Assembly: GCA_964035545.1 (NCBI GenBank)
Contig: OZ037765.1
Location: 3,405,001-3,469,000 of the forward strand
DNA from: Bugula neritina
Lineage: Eukaryota > Bryozoa > Gymnolaemata > Cheilostomatida > Bugulidae
Length of the DNA stretch: 64,000 bases
Direction: 5' to 3'
The notes under the pieces were generated by a model. The model was not told the origin of the DNA, did not search any database, and saw only the letters and a list, made by a program, of their open reading frames with translations. The position numbers and the translations under genes are program-made. Every line of letters begins with the position of its first letter. Position 1 is the stretch's first letter. Positions 1-12,401 of the stretch are shown piece by piece.

Positions 1-394
1 AAGTATTTACTGGAGAAGGAGGTATGAAAACATTTTTCAGTCAGCATAGAAAATGTACTGTATGCCTCTGCCTGGCATGTAATTTTTCATTTCATAACTA
101 ATAATGATGTTGTGCTCTGCCCACTTCCATTTTGACTGATAATGTTTTCTTTTTTACATTTTACATACAAATCATAATTAGGATAACATATATGCATTTG
201 CACCCAATTTAATATTAATTAAACATTTTATAGTATTTAGCGAAATTTTGCTAACATTATTGACAAGATTGCATATCATTGGTAAGTTTAGATTTGCAAT
301 AGCCTAAAATTGTTGTATACTTTCAAATTATGGTGAAAAATTCTTTTTCAATCAGAAAGCTGTAGCTATAAAAAATCAAAAGTTTCACTCATAC

Positions 395-1559
395 CTGAAT
401 ACCAGAGAGGAAGGTTAAAGTACTGATAGCCTGCATGCTTATCTGATGTCACTCCAGCATCATCTGATCTCTCGTTGACAATCTCACATAGATCTCCACT
501 CACTGCCTTCACTATAGAACTACAGTTATAACTGATGTCTTCATCTTGTAAACAGAAACTCATACACTCTCTGAGGTCTGATGTACTTATATGGTTGTAC
601 TTCTGTACTCCACTGCTTAGATAGTAACCTTTAGTAGCTGTCCATGGCTGCCATATTCCTGTGAAATACAATACTCTATGAGAGAGTGTACACAAAAATT
701 CGTTTATAACTAGACCCATGATTACTTGTTGCCTAAAAACATTTCACCAGTCACATTTTAGGGTCAGATTTTAAGAAATATAGAATTTGATAGATTGATC
801 TGCATGCTGTAATTTGTTGTGCACTCTAAAATTCAAAGTCTTTCTGCAAAATTTATAATTTATTTGAGTATATAACAATAATTTTTTCTCAAAACGTGCT
901 ATATAAACTTACTATACGATGTTGTATTGCAATCCTATAGTCATTCGATTTCATAAATACTCACCAGCACAGTCTGGTCTAACAGAGTATCTCCGCTGAC
1001 TATCAGAACTACTAATAGTGGCAGTCTGAGTATTCTCTGCTAACAGTTCACAGTTTCCATCATCAGTTCTATAGTTTATTGAGGCACATATAAATGATGT
1101 CTGCTGCATACACTGAGCTCTACACTCATCTTCACTGGTTACAGAGAGTGTCTTTATACTACCAGATGTTATGTAAGGATCTAGTGTACCCACACCTGGT
1201 GTCCAGTCACAGGTTAATCCTGAAGACATGCAATAATAAAGCATAATATGGTGCTTGCTATAATAGTTTAATCAGTGTACATAATACTGGCTGGGAAAGT
1301 TAAACTATTTATATCTAGTGTTTGTAAAGTGTTTTAGAATAGCAAGAGTTTACTATTGATTTATACATTTGAGAGCAAGTACTATAAATGCATCAGTTTA
1401 TAGAATTTTTGTTCATGCTATATAATAATTTTCACAAAAAAATCTTAATAAGTCATGTTATAAAATAATGTTATCTAACATACCTTGTACTGGTGCAGAG
1501 ATAGACACAGTAACTAGAAAGAACCACAAGTGAAAACACAAGTACAGTATTCTCTCCAT
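395..1559 (-). CDS. Gene 0, 5' part: signal peptide + two PAN/apple domains (partial)
   Basis: First three exons of a receptor-like gene that continues off the left edge. Exon 1 (1484-1559) starts at an ATG and encodes a hydrophobic signal peptide beginning MERILYLC and ending near SISAPVQG. Exon 2 (965-1219) is a PAN/apple domain with the classic DECRAQC...FICASINY...C pattern and six cysteines. Exon 3 (395-658) is a second PAN-like domain with DLRECMSFC and four cysteines. All introns are GT-AG and all three exons end in phase 1, as in the downstream copies. No stop or frameshift is seen. The stretch from position 1 onward is nearly identical to gene E from about 58180 onward, so the two are recent duplicates. 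By analogy with genes B and C the rest of the gene should encode the remaining ectodomain, a transmembrane segment and a tail. Confidence 0.85.
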
Positions 1560-1994
1560 GTTAACACTACTTGGTAATATCTATACACTGAGGTAGTGCT
1601 TAGTAAAGTTATGCTTCTATACAAATGAATCACAATAGCTAGAACCTTCCAATATAAGTAGGTAGCTGCTATAATAGATGCATTGTACCTAAAAGAATAA
1701 AAAGTCACAAGACTGTAGTACAAGGAGGAAGTTGAAAAATTCTATTCAAATATTTCAATCAGTATTGTGTAATAAGTATTCAATTTTTACTCTCAATGCA
1801 TTTTGTTATTTTGAAGGTTGTGTCCCCTGTACTAGGTAAAAGAAGTTGCGCTGATTCGATACATTGTTAATGTTTAATAAAAGTATTGCTCCTTATTATA
1901 CATAAGACTATTAGACATGCACCACTCAGCTAGCGAGGTAATGAAGTAAGTCAAGTAACATTAATTGAGGTTCAAGTTTACTTGACTTACTTGA
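1560..1994 (-). other. Upstream of gene 0: candidate 5'UTR acceptor and a templated inverted insertion
   Basis: Directly upstream of the ATG the minus strand reads a branch-point-like TACTAAG followed closely by ACTACCTCAG, a plausible acceptor about 30 bases before the start codon, conserved in the other copies. Further upstream lies a perfect 15-bp inverted repeat (1944-1958 with 1978-1992); the second arm is absent from the matching part of gene E. Nothing coding is seen. Confidence 0.45.
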
Positions 1995-2895
1995 CAAACT
2001 TGAAGATGCAATCACCTAAATTACTGTAAGTGACGTGTCTCGTTTGGTGAACAGAATTAATAAATGTAGTTAATACTTTTATCACATAGGTGCAGTTCTG
2101 TTTTAGGACTTTGGTGTCAGTACAGGGCCTTATGAGGCCTGTCTGTGAGCAGCATTTGATGTTATTTTCATATCACGTATCGTTCTGGGTAAGAAGCTGT
2201 TATATGAAATAGTGAGGTATGTTAGTCCTGAAAGTAGTGGGCATGCCATTTGACTGGGACCTGGTGGTATAACTGATGTAGTGGGCTGGTCCATGAGGTG
2301 TTCATACAGTTTTGAGAGTGAAGGATGATATTCCTCTTTGGCCAGGATCCGCATCAAGAGACTAAGTCGTAGGTCTTTACGCCTGTTTTGCAGGGGGTCA
2401 ATCCAAGCCTAGATCTTGCCTCATCTGAGCTACCCCTGCCTTTAATACCTGCCACAAATTTTACAAACTGCTCTTGCACTTGCTCGATGCCTACTGCAGC
2501 CTTCTTGGAGCTAGAGTCCCACACAGCAGCAGCATATTCTAGATGAGGGCGACACAGGTCTTTGTATGCTATTAACCTCGCCTTTTCTGGTGCCCAATAC
2601 AGTGCCCTTTTAATCATCCCGAGTTGTTGTTGCTTCGCGGTGAGTAATTTCTGCGAGAGTCTGGCCTCCAAGTGAATAGTTATGTGTGAATTTCTTGTCA
2701 CTGAAGATGATGATCTTGCTTTTCTTCACATTGAAAGACATAGCCATCCTGCATATACCTGAAAGTCCAAAGAGTTCAGGTTGTGCTGAAAATGGGCTGT
2801 GTCCTGCTGGCTTGTGATGGTCTGGTACATTAAGGTGTCATCTGCAAATAGGTCGACTTGACAATCTACTTCGTTTGGGAGGTCATTGATAAATA
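1995..2895 (-). mobile_element. LINE (non-LTR retrotransposon) fragment, copy 1
   Basis: Minus-strand fragments translate to the reverse-transcriptase region around the catalytic box (FINDLP, then FADDTLMYQ) and the thumb/3' region (LIAYKDLCRPHLEYAAAVW, SSDEARSRLGLTP), typical of Jockey/CR1-like LINEs. The frame is broken several times, so it is dead. The same insertion, with the same flanks, is found at 60153-61267, showing that it was duplicated along with the receptor unit. It lies between the gene 0 start codon and its candidate promoter. The 5' side is cut by a receptor exon fragment at about 2896. Confidence 0.8.
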
Positions 2896-3105
2896 CATCA
2901 CAATAAGAATAACCACTAAGTATAATGATGATGAAACCCATTGAAACATCAACTGCTACTACATCCATGCACCCAGCTTGCTTCTAAAATAAGAAAATAT
3001 GTATAAATTTTTGCTGGAAAAACTCATTCTGTGAGCAAGTTTTTTTTTTATTGAGAAGCAGTGTTACGGGTTTGCTGCTGCAAGTAATCAAAACCTAAAG
3101 CGTAA
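2896..3105 (-). pseudogene. Stray fragment of receptor exon 12 (transmembrane) plus adjoining intron 11
   Basis: From about 2896 the sequence matches the transmembrane part of exon 12 of the other genes: the minus strand reads a degraded GWVVGVAVGVPMGFIIII-like segment, then the intron 11 sequence of the gene B/C type, including the GAGAAGCAG...TTTGCTGCTGCAA stretch near 3054. It stands alone between the LINE fragment and the gene 0 candidate promoter, with no tail and no sushi exon. It is a rearrangement product, not a functional exon. Confidence 0.75.
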
Positions 3106-3129
3106 CATTCGACTAAATATTTCGCTCAC

Positions 3130-3212
3130 CTTCTTTAAGATCGTTATGCATAAAAACCACTTTTTTGCTTCAAAGCACTCAGCTGGCTTCAAATAATAAA
3201 AGCTGCCAAGCT
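3130..3212 (-). promoter_or_regulatory. Candidate core promoter and 5'UTR exon of gene 0
   Basis: A block conserved upstream of genes 0, A, B, D and E. On the minus strand it has a TATA-like TTTTATTATT (3192-3201), then about 60 bases later a splice donor (GAAG|GTGAGC, last exon base 3130). With the conserved acceptor about 30 bases before the ATG this would make a noncoding first exon. This is inferred from conservation and signal order only. Confidence 0.4.
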
Positions 3213-4405
3213 TTTGTGGAGTTGTTAATTATTGCAGCTTCTTGAAAATTAAGTTTTATTTTTTTGGTTCTCACTCTGTGGTCAGCATTACATTGACCTT
3301 CTGACTCTGCTGCCAAAAGTATAGCTGTCTCAATAGTCTACTTATATGAATAATTAAGATACATTTGCCTGTTGTGTTCTCTGTTTATAAGTTGTCTTCT
3401 CTATAAACTGCAAAACTTAATATAAAACTTGCTCAAACGACATTCAACGTTTAATATCTGCTAATAGCTTTGATGATTTTCTACATTTTTTGACTCCTAT
3501 ATAGTATTTGTAAATTGCTAAAAGAAAGCTGCTTCACAGCACTGAGTGTCTGACAAAGTCACACTCTAGTCACCATAATGCATTTATGTCTTCTGAATAA
3601 TGATGATAATAATGATACAGTTCTGTATATTAAAGTTATCAAAAGCAGGGCCAAAATATGATCAACAATGGAATAAGTCAAAGGTTGTGCAACCTCAACA
3701 ACTGTTACAGCTATCTGATTGCTAATTTCTAGCGTAAATACATTGTAGTGCTCTAATGCCAAATGCCAAAGTCATCTTTTATTACAATAAAAATAAACGT
3801 GAGTCATTTTACAGCTCTCACATACGTATTTTATAATTTTATTTTTAATTGATTTTATTATAATAATAATAGAAGTGCTTTACATATTATAGTTAGTATC
3901 GGTAATATGAATAGTTATGTAAACTGCAGGTAGTTGTTATTGAATCATTTTTCCAAAAAAAACAATTTCTAAAGCATATTATAGAGCAACATACATTACA
4001 AATAAATTTAGTCAGAAATATTTTATTCATATTTTGTAATCTAAAAACTAGCAGCTAAAATTATTATGACAAAATTTACTTTAATATAGACAAGAAAATT
4101 TAAACAAATCAAGCAGGAAGCATATTTTTTATAAAACAGTGAAAGTGCAGATATGTAGTTTCAAGCAATTATAGTAAGTACCATATAATAAAACATTTTC
4201 TAAAAGTTAGTTTAATCTAAATCAAGATTAATGGATTTCTTATTTTAATCCAACAGAGACCTAAAGTTATTTCGTTATAAGATCATATAGGTTTAACACA
4301 TTACTATTATAAAATGCACATTTAGGACAATAATTTTTAACATTTAACTTCTAGCATATTAAAAGCTCAGTAAGCAGTAAGAACTGTTTTTGAATTAAGT
4401 TTGTT
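3213..4405. other. Intergenic: 3' flank of gene A
   Basis: AT-rich and conserved in position in the other intergenic regions. A minus-strand AATAAA (4022-4027), about 380 bases past the gene A stop, is conserved near genes B, C, E and F and is a candidate polyadenylation signal. Short open frames here (for example 3559-3762) have no recognisable content. Confidence 0.5.
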
Positions 4406-7400
4406 TCAAGCTTTGTTGCTGATTGTTGAAGTATTTTCATAACAGACTGGTTTCATTTGTTTAGTTACTTTCTCATAGACATGATCATCTGATATAGCCT
4501 GAGGATTTGTTATCTCATACTCAGCACTTTCTACTGGTACATCTCCTGCACCACCCTGATTCTTAGAAGATGTAGGTGTCAGCCCCACTTCTTCATATTC
4601 GGGATTAGGTTGAGCTCTATTCTCTTTAGACTCAGTACCAGAAGATCTTCTCACCAACATCACAATAAGACTCACTACTAGTATAATGATGATGAAACCC
4701 ATTGGAACACCAACTGCTACTCCAACCACCCAGCCTGTTGTAAAAACAAAAACATACCAATTATTTCTATAAAATCTATACACATGTCTAGGCTATAAAT
4801 AATTATTGTTGGAAAAAGTTTTTTGTATGTAAAAAATCATTGAGCTAAAAGAATGCTGCTACATATATTCAAAACTAAAACAATGGTTTTAATTTCAAAA
4901 TGTTTAATATTTCACACTTTCCATTTTTGGTAGACAGAGACATACAGTAGAGTGACACATATACATGCAGTAGTCTGACAGATACAGTACACTGACATTG
5001 CATTACAAAGATGGCTGACACATACCTTGAGTTGGTAGTTCACAAATAGGAGGATTGTCAGACCATTCTCCTTTACCATCTACTAATTCACATGTGATGG
5101 CAACAGGACCTTTTCTGATAAAACCCTCTTTACAATCATAATTCAGAGTGGAGCTCAGTTTCCAGCTTTTATCAACAACTGGTGTTTCAAGATTTGTTAC
5201 AGATTGTGGTGTTGAGCATGTGATTGGTTGAACCACTGAAATAAAACAAATTTAAATTTCGGAAACATTTTAAAAAGGTAAAAAGAATAATAGTTTGAGC
5301 TAAGGAAATGTAGTTGCCGGAAATAATGCTGTTATATAAACAGTCACATTGTCTATGCTATCTACATGCGTAATGGATCTCTTTTTCCTAGATGACAACT
5401 TTTCAACAAAAACAACCATAGAGTCATATTCTTTTAGAATATCATCAGATGAATTGATGTTTGGTAAGGGTTTCCTCTGATGGGTTAACTTTATTAAATA
5501 TTATTGCCGTATGTCAACATTGGTTCTAAAATATTAAAGCAATGACTTCATTTACTAGCAACAAGTGACCAAAAATGTTTAAATTACTCGAAACCTTTGG
5601 CTTTATGTTTATTCCAACTCGTTAAGCTTCAAAGTTCAGAGCAGCTTGCATTAAAATTTACCTTTTAAAATTGTGGTGAGCATAAAGTTATCTACCTTCA
5701 GGTTTAGTCCAGAACACAACTTCTCTGGAACTTTCTCCAAACTCATTTCCAGACAGAAGAGCTTTAACTGTACAGCTGTATTCTACTTGACTATAAAGTG
5801 ATTCTATAGTAAGAGAGGTGGTAGAAGAGTCAGATGTTGTATAGTACTTCACTGAGTTCACTGTCACACTATCATTAAAGGTGTTGTTGGTTGTGATGCA
5901 TGTTGCCTGTAGCCAGTAATCAAAACAGTATATAAAGTAAAGATCATTTACTTTTATCTATTTCATATTGTCATGTTTAAAAATGCTCTGTTTAAACAAG
6001 CTGCAAAAAATATGTTAATTTTTCACTTCTGGGTTAATTTAAAACAAATTCAAATGCCAAAGGTATATTGATGTGTAAGAAATGACCGAGAGCTAGCCAG
6101 TTACCAACAAAACTTATAGAGTTGAAAAAGAGAACAAAGTATGTTAAGTGTGCTTGATAACATGCAGAGCATACATAGAAGTGCACCTGAAGAAGTATAG
6201 CAATAAGTTGACTTAAACTCTAAAATTAACAAAATTGAAGTTACGCTGAACTTTTTCCTGTTCTAATTTATACTATACTCACCTGATACTGTTGAATAGA
6301 GTAGATCTTATCTGTATAGACTACAGGAGACCAGGAGATAGTAACTGAAGTAGAAGTTCTGCTGTGAACTGTCAGTTCATTTGGTGAGTTTGGGGCTATA
6401 AAATTGATATTATCGTAAGAAATGATCACTTTTATTACTCAAGAACTTTTTTTGACTATAAAAAATGTCTCAGTGTTGCTAAAATAAGTTTCAAACCAAA
6501 ATTTAGAAAGTTTCAATTTGATCTATATAATATCCATTCTTCAACCCATGACGGCTTCATTGACTATTTATAAACTTTTATTAGATGTAAATCATTTAAA
6601 AACTGCATTTATGTCTTCACTAATATAATCTTCATTATATGGTAACCTAAATCCTAATCTATGTAAGAGAAAAATAAAATATCTGAAACTATTAAAGACC
6701 TATTAACCTTTAAATCTTTAAAACACATAATTATAGAAGCACACATTATATATACACATGTATAAGCCCGCTGGCATGCACATTGCATTCATGCATATTA
6801 TAATATACTTGCAATAGCTTCTACTCACCTTTACTAGTTGTGTATTCTTCTTGCCATATTATATTCTCATGTCCATCTAGTAGTTCTACTATAACAGTCA
6901 GTTCAAATGTCACACCTTGCTGTTTAATGAAATTCCATGGGCCTGTTTTCATCTGATTGGATAATTGTCCACTTCCATAAGTTAATGTAACACTGGATAC
7001 ACAGTCATCAGCTTCCTGTTACAGAGAATGTGTTTAAATAAGTTTTGGCCTAATTTAAGAAAATAGAAGCAGAAGTAAATTGCGATGGCTTCAGAACAAT
7101 CTCAACAGTGTGAATTGTGATCAATTTGTACATTAATCATGATTATTACACAAATCTATATATTATACCCAAGTAATACACAATAATAATACTGTTTATA
7201 TGTAAATAATTGCAAAGCTATATAGGCTACTATAGGTATTACTATATACTCATATTACTCAAAACATATTCCCCAACCAAATCCTAAAACTGAAATATAA
7301 GCAAAGATAAAATATATAGACCTACTAGCAAAAGTACACTATACTCAATGCATATTCCTAACTTAATCCTAATTATCCTACAGTTATAGTGAAGTATCTA

Positions 7401-10400
7401 TATAACTGAAGCATTACCTTGACATATTGAACCCAACCATTGCTGAATTAAGCTTATGAAGAATAAAGCAGTAAAAATTCATCTATGTATTTCTAACTGT
7501 AGAAACCTATTTTACTTATATTATAGATAATACTATATAAGATACTTTAGAAAATTGAATAACAATATTTATATTTTGAGTAAATCTACTAAAATGGCAC
7601 ATTAAGACCGTTTCAACTACTTTCATAGTATCGAAATAATCCAATATGATATTATTATATAGTCCAAAATTCATATGATCTAAAACTATAGACTGTATAT
7701 AATAATATAGACTTACAAATGAAGGAACAGACACAGTAAATATTCTCCCTTCTTCTGGTTTCAGAATTCCACTTTCTGTTATGATGACCTTCCCAGGTGC
7801 TAATTTACCTCTTTCTGTAGAATGTAAAATATATATTCATTAGCAAAAAATATTCGTAACAGAGACAAATACTTAAGATGCAGGAGTCATTGCTCCAACC
7901 TGCAAAACTATAAAAATACAGTTAACGTACTAATCTGCTTTTAGGTAAGAATTATTTAAATAGCAATTTACCTGCACAGAACAGAGTGCTGACTGTGGAG
8001 ACATCTTGTGTTAACTCTTCACCATTATAATTCCTCACAGTTACTACTCTAGCATAGTGAGGTCGTTGTATATTCAGATTACTAATCACAGTCTCTCTGT
8101 AATCTATAGAAACTAATTTAGAGCTTATTATTGTGTTGAAGTTGGAGTTGTCTGAACATTCTATTTTAAAATGAGTAGTTGTGAGCTCCTGATTGGGTGT
8201 AGTAACTGGGAATTTCCATGTAATTCTGATTTCTTCTGGTGACACATCTGTGTGAGAAGATACTGGGTCTCCAGATAACTTAAAGATTTCTAAAAGTAAC
8301 AATCAGCAACTTAATTATTACACTCAACATCGGTTAACTAGTAAAAATGAAAATAATACAATTTTACCTTTTTACAATTATAGCAAACTACACTAAGTAT
8401 AGTTTAATGAGCATAAATATTATCTATATAAAATAATGGTTTATATAGATCTTATGACATTAATAAATTTAGTTTGCAGCAAAGATTTTAAACAAAGCTT
8501 GCATATAACAGCCTTTAAGTTTCAAATTTGAACCTATGAAGAGTACATCTCCAAAAGTATATACAAGTTTACACACAAAAAAACAAAACAGGTAGTTTTA
8601 TAATGCAGTTTTGTTAGTGTGGTAAACTCAGATTATAAAACAGTAGTCTAGTAAAACAAACAAAGTTTAATTTAAGTATAACAAATATTGTTATAGCCAG
8701 GACAGAATGTGATGTCATCATATTGCAATAGTAGATGGTAATAAATAAATATTATATGATCAAGAATAGCGATGCATGGTTTGATTTAAATACAAATAAA
8801 TAGCTAAACTTGTAGAAACCTACTGAATGGTGGTTATAATATTCAAGCAGATACGTGAAAACTTACTATCAGAATTTTCGCTAAACCTATACGGTTGAGG
8901 GAACAAATTAATATTTTCACATCTCCTTTGCTTAGCTAAGCTGATAATATAATTTTACACTTTGAGCAAAAAACAGTGCTTTCTTTTAAACATTCAGGTA
9001 AAAAATGGCTTCACCCTGTGAAATCTTTAATTTCAAACCTAAAGTAAAATAATATATAAGGTGAGCTAGTTTGAGCCTGATGCCTGCAGTTACAAACATG
9101 CCTGGGACATATTCTTGCAATATATATTTTGGTTTGTAGTTATTCTACAAGTTATAATAAAACAGAAAATTAAACAAGTAATTTATAAGCTATCGTGATA
9201 TAACAAATTATAGATATATGTGCCGCTGTGTGCCTATACAATGGATATTTAAGATCAAAACTTTAAGATGAGCAAATTCAAATACTATATTATATATACT
9301 ATATATATAGTTTTAGTGGCTCAACTTGCATTTAGTCACTGGCAGAACACATAATTGCAAAACTTTTTCCCTCACTGGGAATCCGACCTTAGATTTTTTT
9401 GACTTGCAAGCATGCGTGCAATGGCCAATTACACTTCTGGGATTCCTAATAACAATATTAAACTGGAAATGCTGTTTGTAAAATTGCATTTTCGGCAAAA
9501 CTATGCAATATATATGAATATTTAGTCGACAGAGATATTACTAACTGTTGAGAACACCAAGTTTGTTATGTGAATGTTTAGAGTTTTGATTATACGTGAA
9601 CTTAGCTTGCTTAATTGTAGGAAACAAAATTGTTGACTTTCTCAACTTTCAGCATAAATAAAAAACTCAAAGCTCTATACTCTGGTCTCACACGTTTCCA
9701 ACTTTCTCTCTTTCCCAACTGAGAACACAAGATTTGTTTCAATTTTCATGCCACTTGTGACTCAACCACCATACACATTTGCTGATTACGGATAACGGGC
9801 TCAAGTAGCTGTTAAAATTATGGGAAAAATATCAATCAAATTATACTTAAAAAAGCTTCAGGTTGTGCTGTGCACTTGTTATTGGTCAATAATCCACAGT
9901 TAATTGCACCAGTATAATATAATCACCTGCTATGTAGGCTCTCAGTGCTACTGCTCTAGTTTCTGTGACAACATCTGAAGCTGTGAGTCTGTCTACTCTG
10001 TCTGTTTTAGGGAAAATTATATAAGCTGGAGGATCTCCAACCACTTTAAATCTAAATGAGACGAGGTTACCTTTACAACCAGATTTACTCAAGTCTTCTA
10101 CATACAGAGCAAGAAAGTCTCCTTTTCTAACTACTTCTGTAGAGTTCTGTATAAACTGGAATCTGATTCCTCCTGTAGATGCATCTTCAGGTGTGAGTAG
10201 AGTTTCTGTAATCAGATTGAATACAGCAGAGTTACCTTCTCCTGTCTGTCTCCAGATAGCAGCATATGAGTCACAGTAGTCAGTAGAATGACCAATCATA
10301 TACTTCCAGCCAACTAAATATCCGTCTGCTTCTATCTTATAGTTGAAGAGTAACATGAGAGCAGTTCCAGCTGATCCATAATTTATTATCTTTGTGTTGG

Positions 10401-12313
10401 TTGTACTGTCAGAGTTATCTGAAATTAATAATATGGTATGCTTATAATAAAATTTATCATTTATCAGATATAGTGCAAATCACTTTTAATATAGGAATTT
10501 ACATGCCTGATTATCACGCTATTTAATTATCTCATATCAAATCATACTTTTTTTCTTTAAATGTGTTATATTAAAACAGTTAGTATCCTGGGTTCATCCT
10601 TAAACGTGTAGCTCAATGACCTTTTGTAATTAGCAACTTAAAGGTATATATAGAATGCAAATTACAGTATTTTGTTATATCAATTTAATTCGATGTTGCC
10701 ATGGTTCATAGGATATATTTATACTATTTATATTATGAGTTGTGCTCTCTAAAAAACTGATGACCCATTTCAGCTCAGCTGCACCTATACATTTACACTA
10801 TAACAAGTGTAATGCAATATATTGTTTGACAATATATCTCTCTGGTTTGAAAAGTGTAAAAATTATATATAGAATGCACACCAAACCTGCTACAACATGT
10901 TACTTTGAGTACATAAAAGTATATAAAAGAAGTATTGCAGTTCTCTGGTAATACCAATGGCTTCCAGCAAAGAATAAATGTATTTCGCACATTTCTTTGA
11001 TAAATGCGTTTTTATAACTGCATATGTTGAACAAGTAATAAAATAACCTCATTAGATAAATATTACATTTTACTAATCTATTGTATTTCATATTTGCTGC
11101 AAAGCACGTGCGTGGCAAATTTGCCCGCTATCAATAGCTTACATTTTGTTCTCTGAACACATGTATACGTTATAAATACTAAAGTTCTAACATGTTTTAA
11201 ATTCATTTTATGTTTCATACTTCAGATCCCTGAATGTGCATGATATATTAATATTAGAAAAAGACAATATCTATGCTTAAGAGTCTACATTGAGCCAAAG
11301 GACCCTATACCCTATTAACTGACAAAGAAGAAAGTGAATCAATGGATAATTTGTCTAGCAGAGAACTTACTATTAATGCTAAAGTTGCTAATGGTGATGA
11401 CAAACTTGCCTGAATATTGCTGGATTGAGGTGAACAAAATAACAGAACAAAACAAAACAACGTGCTTGGTTGTTGATAAGAATGCTGAAAAGTATTCACA
11501 GAATTACTTTAATCAGTTTAGTACCCTACCTAAGGGGACTGGCAGACCATCAAAGGTGATCGAATATGTTGGGACTTTACATAAGCTGGGAAAGCTTATT
11601 AGCTTTTCACATATCATCTCAGCTATATTATGCTTTTCCACTTTAATCATTATAGCTAATACACAAAAGCTAACTTTTTTACTATAGTACTTTTTTACTT
11701 ATAAGTACTATAAAAACCCAGCGGTTTTTCACTTATCCAGACTTGCAGTATTTCACACTTGTACTTGCAACTTATAACTCATAAGATAACTTACTTTTAC
11801 ACATCGATTTTTTTCAGTCTGCTATAATTATTATTTATTTCTCTAACTTAAAACACAACATGTTATGCAGAATAGAATATTATAATCTTGTGGAAATGCA
11901 AGATAACAAAAACATTTAATAGAAAAAGAGTATGACAAAATTTTCAGTTGTAATATTATAGGTCTCTGCTTGTGGCATGTAATTTTTCAATCTATACACT
12001 TCAATTTTGCTCAAAAATGCTTTCTCTTTTACTTTTTACATTTATATCATAATTAGGCTAATAGTTATATGCATTTGCACCCAATTTGATATCAGTTATT
12101 AGACATTTTATAATATTCGGCAAAATTTTGCTATATAAAAATTGACCAGGTTGCATACCATTAGTAATATTAGATTTGCAATAGCCTTGTTGTATACATA
12201 TAACTTGATATCAATTTGAAAATATGTAATACTTGTTTTTTATTTCAGCATGAAAATTTGTAATTTGCATGCGCTCAGTGCATCATGCATATATATGTAT
12301 ATATATATATATG

Positions 12314-12345
<32 letters not shown>

Positions 12346-12347
12346 AT

Positions 12348-12401
<54 letters not shown>

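Noticed and set aside
11334-11687. 117-aa plus-strand open frame in intron 3 of gene A
   Set aside because: Frame not preserved in the homologous introns of genes C, D and E; no recognisable domain.
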